Source: an uncultured Cyclobacteriaceae bacterium (GTDB taxonomy: Bacteria > Bacteroidota > Bacteroidia > Cytophagales > Cyclobacteriaceae). Taken from it: 45,972 bases of DNA. A program made the translations under genes and the position numbers. The stretch lies in the NCBI GenBank assembly GCA_905479015.1, contig CAJQKV010000004.1, positions 1-45,972 of the forward strand, in the 5' to 3' direction. The notes below the pieces were generated by a model, which was not told where the DNA came from, made no database searches, and was given only the letters and a program-made list of their open reading frames with translations. This document shows positions 34,980 through 43,414 of this stretch, piece after piece (the first letter of the stretch is position 1; the number at the start of each line of letters is the position of its first letter).

Positions 34980-35801
34980 ATGAAAATGAACAAATTAATA
35001 CTGCTCGCTTCACTAATTTTCAGCAGTATCATGCTATCAAATTGTGGCGATGAGGATAATGCGCCAGATACCGTAACCATTCAAGGCAGTCAAGTCACCA
35101 CCGTCGAGGACTCCAGTACGGTAGAATGCTTGGCATCTTCTGCGGCCAATGACCTTGCCGTCATTGCTTGCCTTTTTTATGATGAATCCGTCGTTGTTGT
35201 TGTAGGGGAAACGAGTCTTACAATCACGGCAAGCAGTGAACCTGATCATAAGAGCATGTATTATGAAACGACTCATGCTTTGTATGAGGACTATAATGAG
35301 GACGAAAATGAAGATTTCTTTAAAAATCCAAATACAATTGTTTCGATGAATTATACCTTCACCCTACCTAGATTCCCTGAAGTGTCCGCAAATAATGAAG
35401 GGACTCCTTTTGGCCCCATGGGTGTTTCTATCAATAGTGTGGTGTTTTACAACCAAGTGGCGGCACCAGGAGATGATATATTAGAAGAACTCAACACTTT
35501 TGATCAATATGAAGGACATCCAACCAATACCGGCTCCTATCATTATCACATAGAGCCTACATGGTTAACAGAAATCAAAGGCGACAGTACTTTCTTAGGG
35601 CTCTTACTTGACGGTTTCCCTGTTTATGGCCCTGTTGAAAGTGGGGTCACTTTGACCAATGATGATCTTGACGATTATCATGGTCACACCAGTGTGACTG
35701 CCCATTTTCCAGAAGGTATTTATCATTACCATATCACAGCTGATCTTCCATGGATCAATGGAGGTGAATTTTATGGTGTTGCGGGTAAAGTCACTCAATA
35801 A
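34980..35801 (+). CDS. YHYH-domain lipoprotein
   Basis: This 273-residue lipoprotein (lipobox LSNC, Cys22) is named for two copies of the YHYH motif, at 187-190 and 248-251, set in GSYHYHI and GIYHYHI. The domain is probably beta-rich, with conserved segments FGPMGVSINSVVFYN and GLLLDGFPVYGP. The paired histidines suggest metal binding, and the nearby SCO1-type gene makes copper a reasonable candidate, but no activity is established for the family. It has its own -7 element. Confidence 0.87.
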   Translation: MKMNKLILLASLIFSSIMLSNCGDEDNAPDTVTIQGSQVTTVEDSSTVECLASSAANDLAVIACLFYDESVVVVVGETSLTITASSEPDHKSMYYETTHALYEDYNEDENEDFFKNPNTIVSMNYTFTLPRFPEVSANNEGTPFGPMGVSINSVVFYNQVAAPGDDILEELNTFDQYEGHPTNTGSYHYHIEPTWLTEIKGDSTFLGLLLDGFPVYGPVESGVTLTNDDLDDYHGHTSVTAHFPEGIYHYHITADLPWINGGEFYGVAGKVTQ

Positions 35802-35825
35802 AACATTTGAAAAAATACCTCAATT

Positions 35826-35869
35826 ATATGAATAAAGCGTAAATCAAGACAGATTCACTTTATTCATAT
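35826..35869. repeat. Perfect 12-bp inverted repeat after the YHYH gene
   Basis: ATATGAATAAAG (35826-35837) and CTTTATTCATAT (35858-35869) are exact complements around a 20-nt spacer. There is no T-run after it, so it is not a standard terminator; it may stabilise the 3' end of the message or be a protein site. Confidence 0.4.
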
Positions 35870-35961
35870 GAATCTTCTTAATGAGATACTACTCATTTAA
35901 GAGAGATAGACCATGAACATATCCCATTTTATTATTATTTCTTGAAACAACCTTTAATATG

Positions 35962-35969
35962 TAATTTTG
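35962..35969 (+). promoter_or_regulatory. -7 promoter element of the acyltransferase gene
   Basis: TAATTTTG matches TAnnTTTG exactly; a TTG lies 17 nt further upstream. Transcription would begin near 35975, which decides against the GTG at 35971 as start codon and favours the GTG at 35989. Confidence 0.5.
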
Positions 35970-35988
35970 AGTGCTTATATACATCCCA

Positions 35989-36867
35989 GTGATACAAAAA
36001 ATATTATATTTCGGTCTAGTCTATCCCATTTCTAGGCTTCCTTTTTTCTTGGTTTATCGCATATCAGATATTCTTTTCATCATCTTATTTTACTTAGTCA
36101 GGTATAGAAGGAATACGGTCTATCAAAATATTAAAAATTCCTTTCCACAGCATTCGGTAAAAGCATGTAAACAAATACGTGTTGATTTTTATCGACATTT
36201 TTGCGACCTCGTCGTAGAAAGTCTTAAGCTATTTACCCTTAGTGAAAAAAGCGCTCAAGAACGTATGGTTTATAAAAATGTCGCACTCATAGAGCAGCTA
36301 TCATCAAAGCAAAAAAACATTACCTTAATGGGCGGACATTATGGAAATTGGGAACTATTGGCCATTACTATAAACAATGTATTACCGCATCAATGTAAAG
36401 CTTTTTATACCCCTTTAAGAAATTCGTTTTGGGAAGACAAAATGAAACAAAGTAGAAGTCGATTTGGTCTTCAAATGGTGAGTATTAAAAAGATATTATC
36501 TAATACCAAAGAAAAAAATAATCCATTACTCTGTACCATTTATGGCTCAGATCAATGGCCGAGAAAACCTCATAAAGCCTATTGGACTCAATTTTTAAAC
36601 CAAGATACTGGATTTCAAAAAGGTGCTGAGAAGTTTGCTAAAAAAAATAATGAAGCTGTAGTTTTCGGTAAAATTAAAAAAATTAGAAGGGGTTATTACG
36701 AAACTGAATTCAATCTTATCAGCGAGGAGCCCACCCTGGAAAAAGATGATTTTATAATGGAATCTTACAAGGATATGTTGGAAGCACAGATCAAGGAAGT
36801 TCCCGCTTATTATCTATGGTCCCACAAAAGATGGAAACATCCAAGACCTGACAATTTGGAGCTTTAG
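35989..36867 (+). CDS. Lipid A biosynthesis-type lauroyl acyltransferase (LpxL/HtrB family)
   Basis: This 292-residue inner-membrane acyltransferase has the catalytic motif GGHYGNWE (His117, Glu122). The N-terminus from the GTG at 35989 (VIQKILYFGLVYPISRLPFF) resembles the usual membrane anchor of Bacteroidota relatives. Later segments (YGSDQWPRKPHKAYWTQFLN and FQKGAEKFAKKNNEAVVFG) also fit the family. It probably adds a secondary acyl chain to lipid A or to an ornithine/serine lipid. A GTG at 35971 also opens the frame but lies only one base past the -7 element. Confidence 0.88.
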   Translation: MIQKILYFGLVYPISRLPFFLVYRISDILFIILFYLVRYRRNTVYQNIKNSFPQHSVKACKQIRVDFYRHFCDLVVESLKLFTLSEKSAQERMVYKNVALIEQLSSKQKNITLMGGHYGNWELLAITINNVLPHQCKAFYTPLRNSFWEDKMKQSRSRFGLQMVSIKKILSNTKEKNNPLLCTIYGSDQWPRKPHKAYWTQFLNQDTGFQKGAEKFAKKNNEAVVFGKIKKIRRGYYETEFNLISEEPTLEKDDFIMESYKDMLEAQIKEVPAYYLWSHKRWKHPRPDNLEL

Positions 36868-36883
36868 TCAAAGATAAAATCGC

Positions 36884-37324
36884 TCAATCTAAAATTTTAA
36901 AATCTGTAAGCACATACCTTAGCTCCTCATCTTTCATATTTTCTATCATATTAAAATATATCATTTTGGGAAAGCCATATTTTTGGTCAAAAGTATATTC
37001 GGAGATAAATGGATCTCTAGCTTTTTTCTCCTCTATCCACTCAAAAAATTCAGTAAAAGTTTTACCCATATTATTTCCATTTGACGTTTCAACACCATTA
37101 ATAGCCACTATTTTTCCGTGATTGATTTCAATAACTTTCGGCTCACGCGTTGTGGGAGGACAGAAACAACTCAACTTCTGTGTAATCTGATAGTGAACTA
37201 TGTTGTGACGCTCCCACTTTTTTCGGTTTTGAGCTATCACATCTTCTATTTGATTGGGATTTGACAGACCACAGCCCACAAAAATCAAACTGATTTGAGC
37301 CCATACCCATATCTTATTCTTCAT
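36884..37324 (-). CDS. Lipoprotein of the DUF6174 type
   Basis: This 146-residue lipoprotein (lipobox FVGC, Cys18 from the ATG at 37324) contains a conserved pair in KLSCFCPP and the segment VIEINHGKIVAINGVE, the hallmark of DUF6174. No function is known for the family. An upstream ATG at 37339 only adds a charged extension that spoils the signal peptide. The gene is convergent with the acyltransferase gene. Confidence 0.72.
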   Translation of the reverse strand: MKNKIWVWAQISLIFVGCGLSNPNQIEDVIAQNRKKWERHNIVHYQITQKLSCFCPPTTREPKVIEINHGKIVAINGVETSNGNNMGKTFTEFFEWIEEKKARDPFISEYTFDQKYGFPKMIYFNMIENMKDEELRYVLTDFKILD

Positions 37325-37462
37325 GTGTCCTCTTATCATTAGAATGGTGTTAGCCTAATTAATATCTTATTTTTTAAAAAAAAAATTAATAAATTAAATT
37401 TGCCTTCTTTCAGAACTAATTTGATTCGCTAATAATTTTACATCAATGTTACCCCTAAAAAA

Positions 37463-37750
37463 ATGAAACTATTTTTATCAATGGGCATCTTTATGCTTAT
37501 CATACTACAATGTACACCAAAAACAGAAAAACTTGAACATTCAAATTCAACCTCAGCGATACTGAAGACGATTTGTCTTCAGTATGTCAACAATGAAAAT
37601 GACATCATCACTACACATATTCTGTCAGATTCAACCTTAAAGTTTAAGGACAGAGATCATATCCGTTATTACGAAAAAATAAACGATTCTCTAATGATTA
37701 AAAATGATCGTCAAGATACATTTAACTACGTAGAAATCAATTGTAATTAA
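37463..37750 (+). CDS. Small lipoprotein of unknown function
   Basis: This 95-residue protein has an N-terminal signal and lipobox LQC (Cys17 in IILQCTPK). The mature part is polar, with beta-strand-like segments (AILKTICLQYVN, RIHYYEKINDS-like), and a C-terminal cysteine. No family is recognised. TAATTTTA, one base off the -7 consensus, lies about 30 nt upstream of the ATG. Confidence 0.55.
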   Translation: MKLFLSMGIFMLIILQCTPKTEKLEHSNSTSAILKTICLQYVNNENDIITTHILSDSTLKFKDRDHIRYYEKINDSLMIKNDRQDTFNYVEINCN

Positions 37751-38015
37751 AAAAGTATAGGTGAATCAATGTACATAAACCCTCTATTCCTGAGATCTAT
37801 CCTCTTTTTTGACTCAATTTACGACATCGCTCATTGTTGATTATTTTTATCATAAATGAATGATATTATATAAATTCTATGTAATTTTATATGTTGAAAT
37901 ATTTTTTTTAAAAGTAGGGGTTACCTTTATTAAAATGAACGTATACACCGCAACAACGTTTTTCCAGTAATCAAGAATAGACAAACTAAATATTAACTCA
38001 ATTCATCAAACTGTC

Positions 38016-38546
38016 ATGAAAATAAAAAAACCAATTTTAACCATACTCGTGTTAGCTGCTATAGCTACAGGTCTGTATGTTATCCAAATCACAGTAGGGT
38101 TTCCACCCTCAGATGCCACTGGTTCTGCAATAAAAGGAGTTCAAAAAGCAAATAAATATAAAATTGAAGATGATACCGAAGTTGAGCTTGTTGGAGAAAA
38201 TGTGCAAATTTTGCTTCAAAACGATGAATTCCAAGCCTTAATGAAAGACGAGAATTTTACTGAATTGATCGCTTCAGAGTCTTTTGCTGAATTGGCAAAA
38301 AATACTGATTTTCTTGAACTGACTCAAAATCAAGATTTCTCAGAACTCATGGAGAATGGGAATTTATCAGGTAGTCCAATGTATAAAAAATTGGCTTCTA
38401 ATCCCACTTTTCTAACTTTAGCTAAAAATCCAGCGTTCATGGAGGTTGCTAAAAATCCAGCGTTCAGAAATATCGCTAAAAATCCAGCATTTAATAATGT
38501 GGTCCGTTCATCTCAATTAGGTGTCCTCCAAAAAATGGTGCAATAA
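38016..38546 (+). CDS. Membrane-anchored protein built of 9-residue repeats
   Basis: This 176-residue protein has one N-terminal membrane helix (about 7-28) with a short tail, then a periplasmic-side repeat domain. Phenylalanine or an equivalent hydrophobic residue recurs every 9 residues: 63, 72, 81, 90, 99, 108, 117, then after a phase shift 123, 132, 141, 150 and 159. The consensus unit is NxxFxxLAK; the last units read NPTFLTLAK, NPAFMEVAK, NPAFRNIAK and NPAFNNVVR. I recognise no family. A regular solenoid or coiled helical rod is possible. A strong terminator follows the stop. Confidence 0.68.
   Translation: MKIKKPILTILVLAAIATGLYVIQITVGFPPSDATGSAIKGVQKANKYKIEDDTEVELVGENVQILLQNDEFQALMKDENFTELIASESFAELAKNTDFLELTQNQDFSELMENGNLSGSPMYKKLASNPTFLTLAKNPAFMEVAKNPAFRNIAKNPAFNNVVRSSQLGVLQKMVQ
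38421..38492 (+). repeat. 27-bp tandem DNA repeat inside the repeat-protein gene
   Basis: The 18-base core GCTAAAAATCCAGCGTTC occurs at 38421 and 38448 and, with two changes, at 38475, that is, exactly 27 bp apart. It encodes AKNPAF. The near identity at DNA level indicates recent duplication, so copy number may vary between strains. Confidence 0.85.
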
Positions 38547-38557
38547 GAATTTTAATT

Positions 38558-38590
38558 AAAAAGGTCCAAAGTTAATTGGACCTTTTTTTT
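38558..38590 (+). terminator. Intrinsic terminator after the repeat-protein gene
   Basis: AAAAAGGTCCAA and TTGGACCTTTTT form a perfect 12-bp stem with a 6-nt loop, running into eight T residues. The left A-run makes it also usable on the opposite strand. Confidence 0.85.
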
Positions 38591-38667
38591 AAGTCTTTAC
38601 CCTTCATGATTCCTCCTCAATGATCATACTTAATTGGCAAACACCTAGCACTAATAACGGCTAAACC

Positions 38668-41600
38668 ATGAAATACCTATCATTGCTTCTTATCCTCCTC
38701 TCATTTGGCTCGTCTGCCCAAGAGGTTTTTCAATCAAAAAATGCCAAAATAATTCATTATGATCCACGGAAAAGCTTTATCGTACCTTATGCCGTCAGAT
38801 GCTTCGATAACGCCTTAGACTTTCACAAAAGATTATTTGATTATGAGCCCACAGGGGAGATTACAGTAGTTCTTGAAGATTTTGGGGATTATGGAAATGC
38901 AAATACGAGCGCAGCACCCTTCAACTTGGTGAATATAGGGTTATCCCCCTTTAGTTATGCATTTGAAACATTTCCGGCAGGGGAACGCATCTTTTCTTTA
39001 ATGAATCATGAGCTGGTACATATGGCCGCTCTAGACAATACCTCTAAACGTGATCGGTTTTTTCAAAAAGTGTTTCTAGGCAAGGTAGTGCCCACCAGTG
39101 ATCATCCCATTTCTATGTTTTATAGTTTCTTGACCATTCCGAGATATTATGCCCCTCGATGGTACCATGAAGGCATTGCTTCTTATGTAGATACTTGGAT
39201 GAGTGGCGGAAAAGGAAATGCGATGGGTAATTATGATGAAATGTTTTTTCGCACTAAAGTCATCGAAGATGCAAAAATTTATAGTGCGCAAGGCCTAGAA
39301 TCCGAAGGTACCACAAGTGACTTTCAAGGAGTTACCAATTCTTACCTTTATGGCACACGTTTTATGGGTTATCTAGCCAATAAATATGGACCAGATCAAA
39401 TCATAGATTGGGTGAAAAGGGAAGACAAGAGTAGTGGTTTTTTTGCCAAACAGTTTAAGCAAGTTTTTGGCTTTTCAATTGACAAAGGGTGGGCAGATTG
39501 GTTGGCTTTTGAGAAAAAATTTCAACAGGGAAATATCGCATTAATTAAAGAGAATACCATCACACAAGCAATACCGATTACCGAAAAAATTCTAGGCTCA
39601 GTCTCTTATGCTCACTTTGATCAAAAAAGAAATAAAATTTATGTGGCCATCAATTATCCAGGAAAAGTCCCCTTTTTAGCTGCTATTGACTTAGCAAATG
39701 GTGATATTCAACATCTTACCGATATAAAAGGTGCTGCCCTTTTTTATGTTTCTTCCATTATTTATGATGAAATCGGTGACAAAATATATTTCACTACAGA
39801 TAACAACGCTCAACGTGATTTGAACAGCTTTGATCTGAAAACAAAAAAAGTAAGACTATTAAATGAAGATGCGAGATTTGGTGATTTGGCCTTAAATCCT
39901 GTAGATAAGTCCATTTGGGGGGTAAAGCATGATAATGGGTTTTCTACCATTATTAAAATGATTGAAAATGATACTACAGATGACAACTCCATACCCTACA
40001 GTTCAACCTTCGACGGCATGATTACCCTTCGATACGGAGATGATGTTTTTGATATGGATATTTCACCTGACGGTAAATATTTAAGTGCAGCAGTGAGCGA
40101 TTATAAAGGCACTCAGAAACTTATACTTTACGAGATCGATGCTTTTACGGGTTTTGAATCCAAGTCTCAAGTATTGTTTGATTTTGATGATGCCTCCCCC
40201 CAAAGTTTCCGATTCACCAAAGATGGTAAATACCTTATCGGTACGAGCTATTTTTCTGGTATCAGTAATGTTTACCGTATTGATTTGAGCACTTTTGATG
40301 GCGAAGGTGAAGGAGTTGAGGTCATGAGTAATGCTGCCACAGGGTTCTTCAGGCCCGTTTTATTGGACAGTAGCCGTTTATTTGTTTTTGAATACAAGAG
40401 TAAAGGATTTCAACCATCCATCATTGCCAATGAACCTGTTGATGCACTTTCATCCATCAATTTTCTCGGAACCAAAACTGCTGAAACGCATAATTTTGTA
40501 AAAGAATGGTATACCAAACGTCCAAGTCAAGGTCAAGCATCAGATGATTCGATCTCTTCTGAAACGATTGTTTATAGAAGCGATAAAGAATTTCAACTGA
40601 CTGCTGCCTACCCTACTCTGGTGGGTTACCAAAATTTCATGGGAGTGGGTTATAAGTTTAATTTCAGTGACCCCCTGGGATTTACAGAGATGAATTTATC
40701 TTTCTCTTATACGCCGACGCAATGGTTCAATTCTTTAAGTGAAGATCCGTTCGAATCTAATATACTTGCTGATGATGAGACTTTTCATGCCAGTATAGAT
40801 TTTGCTGCTGGAAATTTTTTCTATCGCTTGGCTTATAATCCTGCCGATTTTTATGATTTATTTGGCCCTACCAAGAGATCTAGAAAAGGCATCAGCGGTG
40901 GCATCGATTGGGGAACCTCCTTGATTTGGAATCCACCCATTACCTTGTTTTTGGATTTGGGCCTCAGTGGCTTTTATGGTCTGGAAAAAAGTAATGACTT
41001 TCAGCAACTATCCTACGCTGGATTTGATGGTAACTTGTATTTTGACTTCTACTCAGCCCTGAGCTACAGTTACATCAAAAATTCAATTGGAGCAGTGGAT
41101 GACGAAAAAGGCATTACTGCCTCATTAGAGGCCAGTACTGCTTATACGGCAGGTGGAGTTTATCCAAGCTTGGTTGGCAACTTAGATTTCGGAATCCCGT
41201 TACCCATTAACCATACCTCTATTTGGTTAAGAACGGCTGTAGGCAAGTCATTTACTAATGATTTAAATCCCTTTACTAGATATGGTTTTGCCGCCTTTGG
41301 TAATAACTATATAGATTCTTGGAATGCAAAGCAATACCGAGGAACTTATGCTTTTCCAGGTCTGACCTATTATGACAATCGCTACATTGAATCGAGAGAT
41401 TTTGGAAAGCTCATGCTCGATGTACTGCTTCCTCCCATTAGATATAAAAAATTGGGCTTCTTTAATCTTTTTGCCAATTGGACCCAAGCCTCTGTATTTG
41501 CCTCCGTTTTATATTCACAAAATTATGAAGCGGGGGGAGGTAAAAACCAACAGTATTTTATTCTCGGGCTCCCTCATCCACTGGGCAAGTCTTTCGATGA

Positions 41601-41769
41601 CCCTATTTGGACGGATACTTTTGTGAATTTCGGAGCACAAATTGATACCCGCGTAGTTCTTTTTTCTTTACTCCCATCTACAATATCTATTGGAATGGCG
41701 CGTGCCTATGATATAATTAATGAAGATAGCTATGATGAGTTCATGATCTCATTGAAATTACTCAATTAA
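38668..41769 (+). CDS. Large envelope protein: zinc peptidase, beta-propeller and outer-membrane barrel regions
   Basis: This 1033-residue protein has a signal peptide (LLLILLSFGSSAQ). Residues about 20-280 form a gluzincin-type peptidase with HELVH (114-118) and a third ligand Glu168 in WYHEGIASYVD. Residues about 300-620 have repeated FDxDISPDGKYL- and FTKDGKYLIG-like segments typical of a TolB/WD40-like beta-propeller. The last ~350 residues are amphipathic beta-strands (for example VGYKFNFSDPLGFTEMNLSFSY) ending in EFMISLKLLN, consistent with an outer-membrane barrel. The protein may display a protease on the cell surface or in the periplasm. No characterised relative is recognised by name. 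Confidence 0.72.
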   Translation: MKYLSLLLILLSFGSSAQEVFQSKNAKIIHYDPRKSFIVPYAVRCFDNALDFHKRLFDYEPTGEITVVLEDFGDYGNANTSAAPFNLVNIGLSPFSYAFETFPAGERIFSLMNHELVHMAALDNTSKRDRFFQKVFLGKVVPTSDHPISMFYSFLTIPRYYAPRWYHEGIASYVDTWMSGGKGNAMGNYDEMFFRTKVIEDAKIYSAQGLESEGTTSDFQGVTNSYLYGTRFMGYLANKYGPDQIIDWVKREDKSSGFFAKQFKQVFGFSIDKGWADWLAFEKKFQQGNIALIKENTITQAIPITEKILGSVSYAHFDQKRNKIYVAINYPGKVPFLAAIDLANGDIQHLTDIKGAALFYVSSIIYDEIGDKIYFTTDNNAQRDLNSFDLKTKKVRLLNEDARFGDLALNPVDKSIWGVKHDNGFSTIIKMIENDTTDDNSIPYSSTFDGMITLRYGDDVFDMDISPDGKYLSAAVSDYKGTQKLILYEIDAFTGFESKSQVLFDFDDASPQSFRFTKDGKYLIGTSYFSGISNVYRIDLSTFDGEGEGVEVMSNAATGFFRPVLLDSSRLFVFEYKSKGFQPSIIANEPVDALSSINFLGTKTAETHNFVKEWYTKRPSQGQASDDSISSETIVYRSDKEFQLTAAYPTLVGYQNFMGVGYKFNFSDPLGFTEMNLSFSYTPTQWFNSLSEDPFESNILADDETFHASIDFAAGNFFYRLAYNPADFYDLFGPTKRSRKGISGGIDWGTSLIWNPPITLFLDLGLSGFYGLEKSNDFQQLSYAGFDGNLYFDFYSALSYSYIKNSIGAVDDEKGITASLEASTAYTAGGVYPSLVGNLDFGIPLPINHTSIWLRTAVGKSFTNDLNPFTRYGFAAFGNNYIDSWNAKQYRGTYAFPGLTYYDNRYIESRDFGKLMLDVLLPPIRYKKLGFFNLFANWTQASVFASVLYSQNYEAGGGKNQQYFILGLPHPLGKSFDDPIWTDTFVNFGAQIDTRVVLFSLLPSTISIGMARAYDIINEDSYDEFMISLKLLN

Positions 41770-41794
41770 TTTCCTCACATAAACTAGATTAAAA

Positions 41795-42547
41795 ATGCTG
41801 AAAGAAATCGGATTATTATCACTCTCTCTACTTCCAGGATTAATCATTATCATTTTTATTTTTTTCTCTGACAAGCACGAAAAAGAACCCATTGGGCTAT
41901 TAGCAATAAGCTTTGTTTTTGGAATTCTCACCTTTGGACTCTCTTATTATACCGGAGACTTCTTGGCAGAACATTATCAGGTGGAACCCGATAATTTATG
42001 GGATGAATTATTTTTCGCATTTATCATCGTCGCATTTGTAGAAGAGATATTCAAATTTTCATTTGTAAGATTCATCCTTTATCGGAATCATAATTTCAAT
42101 GAACCCTTTGACGGCATTGTCTACACAGTTATGGTGGCTATGGGTTTTGCCACCATCGAAAATGTTATTTTTGTGATGCAAGGTGGTGTTACTACTGGTA
42201 TTGTGAGAATGTTTTCTACCGTCCCTGCCCATGCCACTTTTGCCGTGATCATGGGTTATTACTTAGGGAAGGCGAAATTTAATGAGAAAAAAGTAGCTTT
42301 AGATATTGATGGAGATGGCATACCTGACATCAAGTTCAACACTAAGGTCTTTACCTCCATGATTGCTATTATTGGGTTTGTCATCGCAACCGTAATTCAT
42401 GGATTTTATGATTATTTTCTACTTACCTCGTTCATGCCCGGAATCTGGATCATGGCTTTTATTTCACTTTCTATAGCTGTTCTCTTCGCTCAAAAAGCAA
42501 TGACCTTACATCAGGATGCTTCCCCTTTTAAGAAACCCGAATCATAA
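41795..42547 (+). CDS. PrsW-family intramembrane protease
   Basis: This 250-residue polytopic membrane protein of the CPBP/PrsW group (M82) carries the paired Glu83-Glu84 in FVEEIFKF, Glu122 in FATIENVIF, His146 in PAHATFAVIMG and a later HGFYDYF, the usual candidate metal ligands. In Bacillus PrsW starts cleavage of the anti-sigma factor RsiW; here the substrate is unknown. A hydrophilic insertion at 170-178 reads DIDGDGIPD, the pattern of a calcium-binding loop (DxDxDGxxD). It follows the large envelope protein after 25 nt and could be cotranscribed. Confidence 0.85.
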   Translation: MLKEIGLLSLSLLPGLIIIIFIFFSDKHEKEPIGLLAISFVFGILTFGLSYYTGDFLAEHYQVEPDNLWDELFFAFIIVAFVEEIFKFSFVRFILYRNHNFNEPFDGIVYTVMVAMGFATIENVIFVMQGGVTTGIVRMFSTVPAHATFAVIMGYYLGKAKFNEKKVALDIDGDGIPDIKFNTKVFTSMIAIIGFVIATVIHGFYDYFLLTSFMPGIWIMAFISLSIAVLFAQKAMTLHQDASPFKKPES

Positions 42548-42761
42548 GGTCTGAGTATTTTTCGTTTCTTTCCAGTTGTGATAGATTGATTAACTCCATA
42601 TCATTTAATTTGACTGAGTCAATATTTAAGACAATAGCTCATTCATTAATCATCTCTCTCAGTAACATCAAAGCAGGTGTTCTGGTTAAATATTATTTTT
42701 TATTTAAATTGTTTACTTATTAATTTTTACCTCAATCTTAGGAGACTAGAAAGAATCAATA

Positions 42762-43292
42762 ATGGGTATTCAAATAGCTATTTCAATAGATGGAAGTGAA
42801 GACTTTCTCGTTTTTAAAGCAGGTAAAGACTGGAAGGCCTTTGATTTTTATCAAAAATCTGTTGTCTCCTATTTAGCAAACATCAAAAATATGGACGACT
42901 TCCGACAAAGAGGTCGTGAATTGATGAGAGTCCAACTTCCTGATGCCAGATATGAAAAATGGCGACTGAGTCATCTTCAAGAAGTTGAATATGATTATTT
43001 AATTGAAAAAGAGATCCAAGACGGTTTTGTTTCGGTAGAACCTAAAATATTAAAAGGAACGGTCACAGAAATTCAGTCAAAACTACAGAAATGCCGGTCA
43101 ACTGCAGAAATTTTATTTGCCTTAAAAACACTCCTTGATGAGGGCTATTTTGAAATCTCAAGGTCAGAAGGAAAATCTTTTCTCACGTTTTTCAGTCAGA
43201 CCTTATTCGGTACGCACAGAAAGACGGTACTCTATCACGCGTATACAGAATTACTTAAGAAAGGCTTCCCAAGTTATTTTTCTGAACAGTGA
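42762..43292 (+). CDS. Hypothetical soluble protein
   Basis: This 176-residue protein has no signal peptide or membrane segment and a mixed alpha/beta character: an N-terminal beta-rich part (IQIAISIDGSEDFLVFKAG), a charged helix (DDFRQRGRELMRVQL) and a C-terminal helical part (TAEILFALKTLLDEGYFEI). No family is recognised and no neighbour suggests a role. Good codon use and length support a real gene. Confidence 0.55.
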   Translation: MGIQIAISIDGSEDFLVFKAGKDWKAFDFYQKSVVSYLANIKNMDDFRQRGRELMRVQLPDARYEKWRLSHLQEVEYDYLIEKEIQDGFVSVEPKILKGTVTEIQSKLQKCRSTAEILFALKTLLDEGYFEISRSEGKSFLTFFSQTLFGTHRKTVLYHAYTELLKKGFPSYFSEQ

Positions 43293-43414
43293 CTTTAACA
43301 GAAAAATATTCTAGATCTCTTATGATAAACTTTAGACAAAGGAATTTTTCGACTAGGCTAGAAGACTCCTTATTTAATTCAATTTGATTATATTAATAAA
43401 AAACTTTAGAAATT

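Noticed and set aside
38421-38501. Tandem 27-bp units considered as a CRISPR-like array
   Set aside because: The units are contiguous, in frame and encode protein repeats; there are no spacers.
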